Part shown: positions 13,313 to 24,800 of the stretch, piece after piece
Position numbering within the stretch: the stretch's first letter is position 1
How the letters are laid out: each line of letters begins with the position of its first letter
From: Sepioteuthis lessoniana
Taxonomy: Eukaryota > Mollusca > Cephalopoda > Myopsida > Loliginidae
Length of the DNA stretch: 64,000 bases
Assembly: GCA_963585895.1 (NCBI GenBank)
Contig: OY757912.1
Coordinates: 83,005,654-83,069,653 of the forward strand
Reading direction: 5' to 3'
Position numbers and translations under genes: made by a program
The notes under the pieces: model-generated
What the model saw: only the letters and a program-made list of their open reading frames with translations
The model's database searches: none
What the model was told of the DNA's origin: nothing

Positions 13313-13662
13313 TTAATCTGAGAATTAATTTGGGGCTCGTGGTGCAGCGGATAGAGGGGTTGAGTCTCTACGGTTCCAGGTGAGCATTGTCAGAAGATAG
13401 CGGTTTCACATCCTACCCAAGCCGGCCAGAGGTTTACTTGATCCAAAACGTGGTGCGATAGACAACAACTATGGAAGGCAGTAATTACTGGGGATACAGT
13501 TACAAGACTCATCATTCCTATCCAAGGTTGCGGTAAAAATCACCTGAAGAAGGCCAGAGGTGAAATTTGGCCGAAACATAGTGAAAGAAGGAACAACACA
13601 AAAAACTACCAAGATGAGGACAAAAAGTCCGCAATAAATAAAAAAATTAATTCTCAGATTAA
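13313..13662 (+). repeat. SINE4, tRNA-derived, with inverted flanks
   Basis: Begins GGGGCTCGTGGTGCAGCGG (tRNA A-box-like) and later carries the core CCTGAAGAAGGCCAGAGGTG followed by TTGGCCGAAAC. A second copy at 50,270-50,575 has CTAAAGAAGGCTGGAGGGC and GCTGAAAC at the same place. It is flanked by a perfect 19-bp inverted repeat (13,313-13,331 and 13,644-13,662). The GAAGAAGGC...CGAAAC core resembles conserved central domains of SINE superfamilies; I cannot say which one. Confidence 0.65.
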
Positions 13663-14340
13663 GAAGCCTCATCTCAAAATGATTCCAATTAAAAGACAAT
13701 TTATTGTTTAGTTCTCATATTTTTTACAATGATAATAATTTGGGTCAGTCATGACTTTCCAAACTGTTTATCATAGAGAGGAAAAATCTCCCTGCATCTT
13801 CTAAAGTTTATATCAAAACCCCTTTTAAAAGGGGTTTCTAAAACATAAAACCCCCAAAAAATTGACTAGTTTGTAGTATTCCAAAAATATAACTGCTATA
13901 GCTCAAAATGCAAACTTTAACTTGACTTGTTTCAATTTAAGTCACATTTAACCACATCAATCTATCAAACACCTTTGAACTTCTGATTTTACAATTTTTC
14001 AAAACTAATATGTTAAAAACATTCTCCAAAGTTTAATTAATAGTTATAGAAAATTTGATGGGAATATCTCAAGGTATCTTTGAGTTATCTCCAGCAATAG
14101 ACTGATTGACAAAAGAAAAAGATTTTGTGAATTATAGTAACACAATTAAATGCACTAAAACAAAATTTTTGTTAAATGAACAAAAGACAAAGAAATTGGA
14201 GCCATCTATGTCAAGATCAGCAACAGTGATGGTTGGTTGTCATTTGAAATAAAAAGCAGTTTGATCCTGGAACAGGTCTATGATGCAATACTTTTGTTAA
14301 CAGAAAAAAATAACATACTCAAACACATTCATATATATAT
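13663..14340. other. AT-rich spacer, no feature seen
   Basis: No gene or strong repeat. ATTTATTGTTTA at about 13,700 repeats the sequence at about 13,304, just upstream of the SINE4. Confidence 0.45.
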
Positions 14341-14829
14341 ACTTGGGTGAGTCAAAAGTTTTGCAATATTTTTGTAATATGAGGTATGCAACAAATGTTT
14401 TCAGATGTTGGTCACTAATTGCAAGGGGACATCTTCAGGATTTGTATCCCAATTACAAAACTTCTGAAACAGTGTTGTATGATCCAATAATAAGTGTATC
14501 CTTCATCCTATGCTCTGATGATATTGGCAGCTGTTTGAGTGGCATAATGACTAAGCTTGAACTCATACAAAAACAAGTAAATGCATCAGTTCTTTTTTCA
14601 TGTTTCTGATTAGAGGCATAAAAACTTCAAAATCAAAAACAGAAAAAAATGGTTATAGAAAATTAATAAAGAGGACACTTTAATGATGAAGAATGTGATT
14701 TTTTTCATACAACTACTATTAAAATATGTTAGAAAAGAATCTTAATAATTTATACAAAAATCAGATGATATTTGATGAACAACCTAATATATGTGAGTAT
14801 GTGTATATGTTTATCTATATTATGTTTAT

Positions 14830-14830
<1 letters not shown>
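14341..14830. other. Unassigned, possible mariner end
   Basis: CTTGGGTGAGTCAAAAGTTTT at 14,342 looks like a mariner-type terminus, but no transposase fragment or opposite end was found. Confidence 0.3.

Positions 14831-14874
<44 letters not shown>
14831..14874. repeat. (TA)n(CA)n microsatellite
   Basis: Compound TA then CA dinucleotide repeat ending exactly at the left end of the mariner element. Confidence 0.95.
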
Positions 14875-14875
<1 letters not shown>

Positions 14876-15958
14876 GGGTGGTTCAATAAATAAGGTGAAT
14901 TTTGCAATATCACGACTCCCATTTCACACAGAATTAAGATTTTTGCTTTATTTTTCAATATATTGAAACATTTTTCCCATCAAAAAAAAGACTTTGTATT
15001 TCTTCAGGATAAAATTCTTTGGACTGAGGTTTTAGTGATTTTCTCATCATTGCATCATCACTTGAAAACTGATTAATGGTTTCCACTGTTCTTGCTATGG
15101 TATGAGGCCTTGCATTCTGGTAAGACCAAATGACAACTGACCATAGAAAAACAAGGTCATAATGCACAATTTCGTGTGCTGTACCTACAGAAAGTCCCAA
15201 TTGTTCAGAAATGTCCTCTATTGTAACTCTTCTGTCAGTCAAAATAAGCACATAACTGAATCCACCATTTCAGGTGTCCTCGTGGTGTAATGGTTAAAGC
15301 GATGAACTGCGGAATCATAGTACGCGAGTTCGTACTCCAGTCGCGCTATTACGTTCACTTTCGGGCAAATACCCTTGGGAAAGGTATGAACCCCCTTATT
15401 CTCCCTCCAGCTATGGATAAATAGTAGGACGGACTAGGTTCTTCAGCCTTGGTGAGGCAACTAGTCTAGGAGAAGGAAAACTCTGAATTCAAACCTGTTA
15501 AACTCCGCTTAAAAATTGACCTTGTGTCATATCCTGCCCGAGCGGAGGGGTTGGTAAATAGTACCATTTCAGGTGTGCTTGCCATTCTTAGCCTGTCTGA
15601 CCTGTCTGGCATGTCTTCATCTTCAATACTATTTTAATCTTCTTTAAACAACTTAGCCTATTTGTAAACTTTTTTTTATTAAAACATGTTTCTCTGTACA
15701 CATCACACACTATTTTGTGAATTTCATATGGTTTGCACTTCTCAGACAACAAAATTTTATGACAAACCTCTCTTCAAGCCTCTAAGCACTCAGTTTGATT
15801 TGCTGCCATTTTGAATAGCCTCAAAACAAATATTTTTGCGAGATTGAAATAATTTTTGCTATGAACCAGTTCCAAACAGTGCAGAACTTATATTTTGGGA
15901 AAAAAGTTCATTTTACTTTTTTCAAAAAATTCCTCTTATTTATTAAATGATCCTCATA
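14875..15958 (-). mobile_element. Mariner transposon relic carrying a SINE3
   Basis: Left end GGGTGGTTCAATAAATAAGG and right end TTATTTATTAAATGATCCTC are degenerate inverses. The minus strand encodes a deleted transposase (14,955-15,251): a helix-turn-helix VTIEDISEQLGLSVGTAHE is followed almost directly by QNARPHTIARTVETINQF, the second catalytic-aspartate region with its D replaced, then the C terminus SKEFYPEEIQ. The segment holding the first aspartate and the SPDLAPSDYH-type third region are gone. A SINE3 interrupts the N-terminal side. Confidence 0.75.
15278..15562 (+). repeat. SINE3, full length with 14-bp target duplication
   Basis: 285 bp: tRNA-like head TCCTCGTGGTGTAATGGTTA with a B-box-like GAGTTCGTACTCC, middle block CCTCCAGCTATGGATAAATA, then AGGAGAAGGAAAACTCTGAA and a tail with TTGACCTTGTGTCATA and GGTAAATAGT. 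Flanked by ACCATTTCAGGTGT at 15,264-15,277 and 15,563-15,576. This copy defines the family used for the other SINE3 calls. Confidence 0.9.
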
Positions 15959-16014
15959 TATATGTACACAGTGCAAGGTTTTCCTTTTAGAGTTTTAAGT
16001 TTTCAACCAGCTAT

Positions 16015-16198
16015 ACTCTAAATGTATCAAGTGCTTCTTAACTTACTATTCTAAAAATAATTCATCAATTATTATTACTGTAAATTATATATATACATAT
16101 ATAAATATATAGAGAGAGATATATTCTCTAAAAACATCAAGCACTTCTTAACTTTTCTAAAAATAATTTATTATTATTATTATCATTATTGATTATAT

Positions 16199-16234
<36 letters not shown>

Positions 16235-16467
16235 GCAGAGAAATGGAGATGAATAAGAATAAAGAGAGTAAGTAATACACTCAATGAAATTACACTTGAC
16301 TGTTTTGTTAAGCAACCATGTACAGAGCATATCAAGGAATAAACTTCAAAATATCGATTATCTATAAATGTGCATTTTTCTCTCTGTATATATATATATA
16401 TATATATACACACAGATATTTACATATGTATAACAATGTTGATGTATATAGGCATAGAGATATATAT

Positions 16468-16527
<60 letters not shown>

Positions 16528-16560
16528 CATCTTTGTATATGTGTATATAATGTACAGTAA
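16015..16560. repeat. Microsatellite cluster incl. (GT)27
   Basis: A roughly 117-bp tandem duplication (TCTAAATGTATCAAGTGCTT at 16,017 and TCTAAAAACATCAAGCACTT at 16,126), (AT)n at 16,205-16,233 and 16,388-16,408, and (GT)27 at 16,471-16,524. The repeat-encoded reading frames here are not genes. Confidence 0.85.
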
Positions 16561-16737
16561 AGAATAAATTAAATCTACATTATATCTAAAATGTGTCTGT
16601 AAATATTCCCATAAAGATTTAAATAGCTTGTTAACCAACTATCATAATATTAAATATATAATTAATTTCATTCAATTGATTGTATGCATTTTTTACAAAA
16701 AGGAATAGTTTTATATCTTGATATACATCAGCCTTTT

Positions 16738-17122
16738 TCAGCCCAGTTGGCTGGGGCTGTAGAATACACCAACTGCATCTCTCTCCAATAAGTGTTTTGG
16801 ATATGACATTAAACAATCTGATAGAAAGGCTCTAATAATGCTGGAGCTTCAGGAAATACAGATTACCCCTTCATTGCCAATACTCCCAGGTCCACTCCTA
16901 CCTAGATTGGTAGCACCTGACAGGGTCCTCTCTATGAGTCAAATAGAACTGTTTGACATTTAAACAGAATGCAAACAAATGACTCATGCTAAATTGAATT
17001 GTTAGAAATAGAACTGTTGGATCATTTAACTGTGTGTATCTACAAAATATGTTTACTAATCATATATTTAATACATGTGTAAAAACAGGATTTGGCATTA
17101 AATAACCAACACTGGTTGATAT
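16738..17122 (+). repeat. Family R repeat, short form
   Basis: Head CAGCCCAGTTGGCTGGGG at 16,738, body to about 16,940, only two or so minisatellite units, then the tail TTTGGCATTAAATAACC...GGTTGATATGTC at 17,092-17,125. Confidence 0.8.
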
Positions 17123-17214
17123 GTCATCAAACTAAACCAATCAGCATTTTTCTCAATCAACTGCTTAATTCAGTCTTTCTCCTAGTTTTACAGTTTTGAG
17201 GAATAATGGGCTTT

Positions 17215-17480
17215 ACTCTGCCATGCTAGCCCATGCCATGGGATTGAATTCAAACTTTTCCTTCTTCTAGACTGGTTGCCCTGCCAAAGCTAGAGAGCTT
17301 TGTCTCTTATTTTACCCATAGCTGAGAAGAAGAAATTCATTAATGCCTTTCCCAAGACTATTAGTGCAAAGTAATATACAAACAGTCTCAGAATTTGAAT
17401 TCAGCTCACCAACTCCATTTTGATCGACAATAACCAACACCCCAATCCTTGTGCCTCCAATATGAGACATAGTTCATCTG
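17215..17480 (-). repeat. SINE3, diverged
   Basis: Minus-strand copy missing the extreme 3' tail. It has TTGAATTCAAACTTTTCC, the CCCATAGCTG block, TTTGAATTCAGCTCACC (B-box region) and a head ending near 17,460. Confidence 0.65.
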
Positions 17481-18673
17481 TTATCTTTCATTCTGAGACA
17501 AAGAGATGGATACGTTAAATTAAATGTCAAGGAAAAAGCAGGAAATAAATCATTTCCTTTGTTAGAATTTGAATATTTATTAGCTATCGCCTGAAGTAAA
17601 ATTACAAAGATATCACAATGCACTGAAGGAATGAAGCTTTAAAAAAAAATCATTATAATTTCATATTTTTCTCTTTCATTCAAACAGTTAATTTTTATAA
17701 AGTGAACATAAGATTCCACTTTCATTAAAATCATCAATTTCCTTGAAATGACTAAGTTAAAAGGAATTTACTGCTAATGATAGTCTACCTTTTTATTATA
17801 TGACATACTGCTTGTCAAATGATAAAATTAGATTATTCTAAAGGCTTTAACTTTATCATGATTTATTATATGCCTGTAATTTTTGTTCTTTTTTGTTTTG
17901 TTTTTTGCTGTTGCTTTTTTTTTTCTGAAAACATTAACATTTATCAATATGTTTACAATGGTTGTTTGTCATTTCTCTTGAGAATATAAGAAAATTACTT
18001 ATAAGGTGTGTCCAAAAACAAACTGAACTTTTTTTTTTAAATTGTTTATTCTTTAATCTAATGAGACTTGTCTCCTTGAAAATATTCTCCTCCACTCTTG
18101 ATATACAGTTCCTAATGTTTTCTTTAGTGCTAAAATTAATTCTGGAAGTCATTTTGATGGATAGTATTATTACACTCTAAATCAAATCTCATTATGATTC
18201 ATGATTCTCTTGTCAAGGTAAAAAAATATAGGATGGTACACAGCCTCACAGGACACGGGCTGACTGCTTATTCCATAAATAAGGGGATGAGTAGGTCATA
18301 TGATACCTTTTGGTCAATTAGAAGGCACCACTACATAAATATACCAGAATTTCTTCTCTCTCACTCTTTCTTTCAGTGATCCAAGCTGGCAATAACTAGT
18401 GTTAGTTTGTTAATACTGCAACACTGACACAGGTTTAACCAAACACTATATTTATTGGAAAGCTAACAACAACTACAAACAAGGGAGAAAACCATATATA
18501 AAGAGTTAGCAAGTTAGATAACCCAAACGTCAACATTGCTGGTGACTTTTTGTAAAGAATACAGTTTTATTTAAAATCAAAAAAAGTTTATTGATGCAGT
18601 AAGTCTCTCAGAATATCAAAAGAGGTTCCCATCTATGTCAGGAAATCTGCAACCTATTCTTACTTCTTGATCC
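17481..18673. other. AT-rich spacer with a possible mariner end
   Basis: No gene. GGTGTGTCCAAAAACAAACTG at 18,005 resembles a mariner terminus. The small reading frames near 17,934-18,180 have no recognisable domain. Poly-T patches lie at 17,885-17,930. Confidence 0.4.
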
Positions 18674-18940
18674 ATTCATTGGCCTAGCGGTTAGAGTGTT
18701 CGCCAATGGCCCGGGAGATCTGGGTTCAATCCCAGGTCGAGTCATACCAAAGACTCAAAAAATGGTACTTGATGCCTCCTTGCTTAACACTCAGCATTAT
18801 AAGGTACGGATCAAGGGTAAAGTAGGGCAATCCAGGGAAGGAGTAGCGCCCTCCCCTACACCTTGGTGTAGTAGCTATCGAAAAGGGAGCCTTCGGGTTA
18901 CCCTCGACTATGGTCGCCAACTTTACTTTACTTTACTCTT
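18674..18940 (+). repeat. SINE1, full length
   Basis: Begins CATTGGCCTAGCGGTTAGAG, with B-box-like GGTTCAATCCC at 18,723-18,733, the CACCTTGGTGTAGTAGC hairpin, and CAACTTTACTTTACTTTACT at the 3' end. One of the best preserved copies here. Confidence 0.85.
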
Positions 18941-19330
18941 TACCATCATTTCCTTCATTCTGGCCACATCATCTCTCAGATGCCAGTTACTCACAAGATT
19001 TGATGAATTTAAAGTTTTTACCAGAGATACATTACCAGTTTTACATTGGATTTCATGAAACCTGGATAGTCTGAATATCTCTTGCAGCATAGCAGCTATC
19101 AATATTCCAGCCTCAGCTACCTCACTGAATGCAAGAGTCTTTGAGGTTAATGGACTCCTTGTTATCCTGTCAAGTTTTTTTGATGACCAATATATAGAAG
19201 CCATTGTTCATTCTATCACAAACAAAGATGATAAAACCACCCTGTAAGGATCCATCTTCCAAGCTAGCATTGGTGGCATCTGAATAGCTAATATTCAGAC
19301 CAAAAGGTTTTTGTAACAGAAGAACTTGTG
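18941..19330 (-). pseudogene. Ty1/copia-type RNase H fragment
   Basis: Minus-strand pieces in two frames: YSDATNASLEDGSLQGG then FIIFVCDR (about 19,200-19,300), followed after a frameshift by KKLDRITRSPLTSKTLAFSE (about 19,120-19,190) and LKTSNLV-like and LRDDVARMKE motifs (18,960-19,030). This order (SDA, then R..RST.A.E, then DVAR) matches the RNase H end of copia-type pol. It is broken and has no LTRs that I can see. Confidence 0.55.
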
Positions 19331-19639
19331 GCCATCCAACAAATTACAATGTTATCAAAGAACTGTTCCAAGCTGTGCACATCAGCTGAACTTCCTTTCT
19401 TCACTGCCACAACCAACATGAATGCAAGTAAACCTATACTCTGAACACTAAACTCCTCTTTCCTTCTGCTACCGTCTTTTTGTGAAGCCATTACTCACTG
19501 AATAGAACTTTTCATCAAACAACTATATGAATTCCTTGTTTTATAGAATCATAAATACACCTTTCCTTGTATGTTAATGCTTGTCTGTTTGTTATTCATT
19601 TTTTTCTATTTCTCCACTAAACTGTGAGTGATACAGCAT
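19331..19639. other. Unassigned DNA
   Basis: Probably an extension of the copia relic or neutral sequence. A 67-codon minus frame at 19,288-19,491 shows no domain I recognise. Confidence 0.35.
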
Positions 19640-20060
19640 TGTCTTCATCAGGACAGCCTTCTCCTTCTTCTGCCTTTTTCTCCTCTATTGCTATACACAT
19701 ATATAACAATATGCAGGTAATTTAGTGCATTTTCTTCTATCTCTTCTAAATCAATCACCTTTTAGAATGGATTTCAGCTTTGGGTAACAAAAATAGTCTG
19801 CAGGGACTAAATCCACAGAGTAAAGGACTGAAGAACAAGACCTGTTTCACATGCTTTGTCAAAAGTTCTCAATGTGATGGCTATTTTTGCTGTAGAAGGT
19901 CATCCTCATTTGGTATCATCTTTTATAGATGTTCTTCCTGATTTCAAAAGAAGCTGGTGCTACTTGTAATATTGTATATGACTCAAATAATCTTCACTAC
20001 TGGCCTGCTACACCATTCAAAAAAACTCCATAAAAGTATTTCCAAATACTGAAAGACATC
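19640..20060 (-). pseudogene. Mariner transposase fragment
   Basis: Minus-strand reading near 19,740-19,830 gives VDLVPADYFCYPKLKSILKG, matching the SPDLAP.D[FY]..FPK.K..L.G block that holds the third catalytic aspartate in mariner transposases. More degraded fragments continue on either side. The first two catalytic residues could not be located. Confidence 0.6.
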
Positions 20061-20118
20061 CTTCATCATTCAAATTGGGGAAATAAACAACAATTGCATT
20101 ACAAATACATTCATTCTC

Positions 20119-20121
<3 letters not shown>

Positions 20122-20154
<33 letters not shown>

Positions 20155-20535
20155 TGTCATTGGGGCTTAGAATATGCAGACTGTATCCTATGCAGAGGGG
20201 TAAGACCTCGCAAAAGGGGGTATTCTCGATTTAATACTAAACTGCATGCAATGATGTGGTTCTATTTCTGGAGACCTGAGAAGTGTGGAGTACCCCTTCA
20301 TTGCCATTTCTCCCAGGTCCACTCTGACCAGAAATACTGATACCTGTAAGGGTCCCATCTATAGGTCAAATGGATCTGATTGAAAATTATTCATATTCAA
20401 TTGGACAGTGTGAAAAAAATCAAAAAAAGAAACAACTATATAAAAAATGTAAATATGAACATACAATGAATGCATTTCCCTGACCTCTAAGCATAATAAC
20501 CCTAGAGGAGTTGACATGCCATTAAAATGAATCTA
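20122..20535 (+). repeat. (AT)n and family R repeat, diverged
   Basis: (AT)n at 20,122-20,152 abuts a family R head at 20,153 (CTGTCATTGGGGCTTAG), body to about 20,350, and a tail CCTAGAGGAGTTGACATGCC at 20,500-20,525. The minisatellite units are almost absent. Confidence 0.65.
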
Positions 20536-20579
20536 TCACAATATAATGATATATCTGTATATACACCATTCCATTAATG

Positions 20580-20580
<1 letters not shown>

Positions 20581-20624
<44 letters not shown>
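20581..20624. repeat. (AT)n microsatellite
   Basis: About 44 bases of alternating AT. Confidence 0.97.
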
Positions 20625-20627
<3 letters not shown>

Positions 20628-20775
20628 ATTCAAACTAATCCTTAGTAACCACTAATTGAAAATGCTTTAAAATATCCAAAATTTAATAATTCAAATTATT
20701 TAAATTTACCTAAAGAATCACTAAAAGTTAACAACCCAGACAAATGAAAAGGAAATGATGGTTTATATGAAAATC

Positions 20776-20921
20776 TCATTGGCCTAGTGAGTAGAGTATT
20801 TGCTAATTGTCTGGGAGACCTGGATTCAATCTCAGATCGAGTCATACTCGATTTAAAAATGGTACTTGATACCTCCTTGCTTAACACTCAGCAATATACA
20901 GTATGTATCAAGGGTAAAGTA
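20776..20921 (+). repeat. SINE1, 5' part, split by a mariner
   Basis: Carries the tRNA-like head from CATTGGCCTAGTGAGTAG and the body up to AAGGGTAAAGTA. The family continues at 46,518 with TACAGCAATCCAGGGAAAGG, the next bases of the SINE1 consensus, so this is one SINE split by 25.6 kb. TA (20,920-20,921) is the duplicated target. Confidence 0.9.
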
Positions 20922-21068
20922 CAGGGTGGAATGATAAAATTGTCACCCTAGAAAAGATGACATGATTCCATTTCCGTTTAATGAAAACCGGTTTTCTTTT
21001 TTTGTTGCAGACCATATACTAGTTGGCCAGTTGTGTACAAATCCCAAGAGTGATAGGAGCCTTCTATC

Positions 21069-21566
21069 ATGTCTGAATGTGACACAATGTTCAATGAGCG
21101 AGATCGGAGATGCACCGTTGTAAAACTCATGCTCTCTACCGATCCAAGTTATAACAACAGGACCATTGCCAGTACCCTCAAAATGCAAATCTGGATTGCC
21201 ACGAATAACAGGGACATGCCCAGGGTGATGAAAACAAAGTATCTGGCTACGCTTATGGTCTTTGGTGTGGTTTCAAGTGAGGGCCACATCATGCCACTTC
21301 ACGTCTTCGAAGTCAGCTTGAAAGTCAATACCAAAGTGTACCTGGATGTGCTGAAGAGTGTGGTGATCCCCTGGTACAATCAGGTGGCCAGTGGCAGACC
21401 CTGGGTGTAACAGCAGGACTCGGCACCGGCCCACAAGTCCAAAGAGACCCAGGCTTGGCTTCAGAAGGAGTGCTACGACTTTGTACTCTTCTCTCACTGG
21501 CCCCCCTCCTCCCCCGACCTGAACCCACTGGACTACTTTGTTTGGTCATACGTTGAGAACATCACC
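21069..21566 (+). pseudogene. Mariner transposase, N-terminal and catalytic part, broken
   Basis: Starts MSECDTMFNERDRRC with a helix-turn-helix-like N terminus. An internal deletion after about residue 38 removes most of the DNA-binding region and the first catalytic aspartate, because the frame resumes at WIATNNRDMPRVMKTKY. A TAA stop at 21,408-21,410 lies just before QQDSAPAHKSKETQ (second aspartate). SPDLNPLDYFVW follows, with 37 residues between the second aspartate and the D of NPLD, which suggests the DD37D (maT) group. The frame is then cut by the LTR element and continues at 46,257. The deletion, two nonsense codons and the insertion all disable it. Confidence 0.85.
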
Positions 21567-21571
21567 AACAT

Positions 21572-21861
21572 TGTTGAAATACGAAACACACTTGTAGTCA
21601 GTAGCTAGGCTAAGAGCAACGTCTTTAGCAAGGCTAGGACTAAAGTAACAGTCTTCAATGAGAGAGCTTATTTATGGCACATTGGGAGATTCCAATGTGC
21701 ACACATTGGCCGGTCCATTCCTTGGATTGTGATTGGCTAGAACATCTGATTGGCTATGTCTGTTCATAAATAGCAACCCAAGTAAGCATTAGTCAACTAT
21801 GCTGGACCTCAGGTAAGTGTTGCTTGTTATCATTGTCACTGTTATTGTTGTTGTACATTGT
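21572..21861 (-). repeat. 3' LTR, inner edge truncated
   Basis: 290 bp matching the two 5' LTR pieces (25,487-25,562 and 46,027-46,251). The match stops at 21,861, where the gag-pol frame runs directly in. The outer copy continues for 11 more bases (TGTATTCTACA), so the full LTR is about 301 bp. Confidence 0.88.
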
Positions 21862-24800
21862 GGTTGGCTAGGGGCGATGGTCGTACAAAACGAGCAATTC
21901 GCTCTAAAGTTTCGTATTGAGGCATTCATTCCCGGCCAATAAATGGAGTCATTCGCTCGAGCTCTCATTCCATCTACGCCTTGGTGGGCTGAGTGTAGGC
22001 AGTGCAATATCTTCTTTCTTAGGGGCTTTGGTATTACAATTCTTCTGTCCATTAATACTAGCCCTTTGTCATTGCTAAGTCGGTGTCGCACCTCCCAGAA
22101 ATCACGGATGTCAGGTTCTGTGAGGTTGCGTTTGGGTGAGAATCCCTGGTTAATCGCATTTATCAGGGTTGTATAGGTCTTGTCATTTCGACCCGATGCC
22201 CGAATGTGGTCAGGGGTTATAACAGCGGTGTTGTTATCAATGTTTACTGCAGCTTGGATGGCAGCTAATTCCATTGCAACATCTCTGCTGTTAGAAAGGT
22301 GGATATCTTTGGGGGATGGGTTTGTGGGACATATGCTGATGAGCGATTCCACTGTGGCAACTGGGTTGCGGGAAGTGGCATCAGCGCCCCTGTGCCACTT
22401 GCCTGGGGAATGTTGAATTGAGAAGTGATATCTTAGGCACTTCTCTTTAAGTCTGAAGAGGCGTGGGTTGTTTATTTTCCCAAGGTCCCTGTCGCCAAAT
22501 ATTCCCGTAAGCGGTTGATGGTCGGTTACTACTATCACATTTGGGCAGCCTATGATAAATAGGCGGCATTTTTCCAATGACCAGGCGATAGCGGCTGCTT
22601 CGCCCTCGATTGGTGCATATCGGCGCTCTGCGTCGGTGCAGAATCTGCTGCCGGCAAATACAATGTGCCACCCGTCAGGACAACACACTGGGGCCTTCTC
22701 GGTGGGGCATGTGCAGTGCTTCTGTAATAGTAGGAAGCCCATTCCATCCTTGCTCCAGTCAGGTGCTAAGCAGGTCGTTCTATTTATATCAAAAGTGGTG
22801 ACTCCTTTTTTTACTAGCCCCACTATAACTTGTTTAGACTGCTGAAATGCTTTTTCGAGACCTTCATTCCAAGCGAAGTTGGAGTTTTTTTTTACAAGTT
22901 CTCGGAATGGTAGCATTATAGGGCTTAACGAGTATGCCCATGCTACTTGGTTGACCAGCCCGAACCAGGACCTAGCATCTGTAATGTTTTTAGGGCTTGG
23001 GAAGCTGGAAATTGCATTCAGCAAGTCGTTAGAAGGGGTCACTCCTGTTGATGTTATTTGGAGGCCTCCGAATTGGACTACGTCTTGGCAGAACTGGAAT
23101 TTATCCTTGTTGATGACTATTCCATTCGCCTCGCATAGTGACAAGTAGTCTAGGGTATGGTAGAAGGCGTCTTTTATGGTCTTGTCATAAAGGAGGGTGT
23201 CATCAACGACCTTTATTTTGCGCGGGATGTCTTTGATTATCTCATCGTACCTTCGTGTATAGGCGTCACCCGAAGCTACATACCCTTGGGGCATTCTGAG
23301 ATACATGAAACGACCCCATTCTGTGATGAAGGTCGTGAGAGGTTGAGATTCTTCATCTAGGGGTATTGAATGGTAGCCATCCACCGCGTCCAGAACTGTT
23401 TTCTTTGTGTTTGGTGGTACCTGGAGTGAGAGTTGGAATGGGGAGCTAGTGTGGTGTGTCTCCCGCTTGCATTGGGAATTCAAATGTTGGTAGTCCACCG
23501 TCCTCCTTGGTTTCCCGTTTTTTTTTGCGGTGATCACCATGGTGCTACACCAATCAGTAGGGGTACCAATGGGTACGGGACTGATGATGCCTCTTTTGAC
23601 ATCTTCCCAAAGAGCTTCCTTTACCTGTTCCTTGTAGTGGTATGGTACTGGAATCGGGCTGTGTCTAGCTTTGGGGGTTGAGCCTTCCTTTAGGTGGATG
23701 TGGGCTGGAGGGCCGGACATGGCCGGAAATTTCCCGCTGCTATTAAATACCGTGGTGGCAAACCTTTCCAACAACCATTCCTTCAGTTTGGGCACGTTTT
23801 CGCTGGTTGGCGAGAATGGAGGAGTTTTAGGGTAGTTGGAGCTTGTTTGTGTTTTTTGTTCTTCAGAGAGGTTTACTTCAGAAAGACGTGGTCTTGAATA
23901 AGTAGCATCGCATTTTATTGGATCGATGAGCGAGGGTGGTGATGTCATGGGCTTGGGAAAGCAAGGGGGCAGTATACCCACATCCATGCATGCATCTTTG
24001 CTGAAGTACAGTATCTGTACATTTCTGCATATGTACAGTGCCTGTTTTGTGGTCTTTTTTCCCACTTTGAAGGCGACGGGTAGCCAGCCCTGGCATGTCA
24101 AGGAGAATCCTCCAACCGTGCGCACCTTCTTGCTTGAGGGGACCAAGTTCTTCTCTGATATTCCCATGTGTCTCAGATGCTTTGTCCCGCCGAGGCATAT
24201 TGTTGCACCACTGTCTGGGTAGATCCTTAGTTTGGTAGGACGAAAAGAGGGAATGTCCTCGGCCCGTCTTGGATCCGGACACGGAGAGAATGGGATAAGT
24301 GTTGCTTCCACTTCCTCGCGGCTGATATGGTTGCCCGGTTTATAGGTGTTGGTTGCCGGGTCGAATACCATGTGGGCAATGAGAGCATCCATGACGGCTT
24401 CCTCGTCTTCTGGACTCCACACGGCCCCTTGTCTTACTCTGCCCTTTGATTGACAGACTCCTTCAACGTGATTCTCTTTGCCACATGCTCTGCATGTTTG
24501 ACCCCATGCAGGACACATCCGTGGTCGATCGCCTGACCCAGTCTTACCATGTTGGAAACTACCGCAACCCCTACATGCGTTACGTTGGGACCGCATTTCC
24601 ATGGTGTTCCTTCTGCGGTTATTGGTGGCAGTTGGTCGGATCGTGTTTTGAGCCCGTCTTTGTTGGCGATATGCCGACATCTGAAGCCTTGCTATGTCCG
24701 AGATGCTGGACATTTTGTTTTGGTCCCGCAGTGCCATCTCGAATGCTTGGGCGTGGCTCACATTTTGTTCTAGGGTCTCCAGCGATCCCGCTTTAGCCAA

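Noticed and set aside
15278..15355. Possible tRNA gene (TCCTCGTGGTGTAATGG...)
   Set aside because: The stems do not close as a tRNA, a long SINE body follows, and a 14-bp target duplication encloses the whole. The same holds for the SINE1, SINE2 and SINE4 heads.
16318..16638. Frames rich in Tyr-Ile and Cys-Val or Thr-His
   Set aside because: Direct translations of (AT)n and (GT)n microsatellites.
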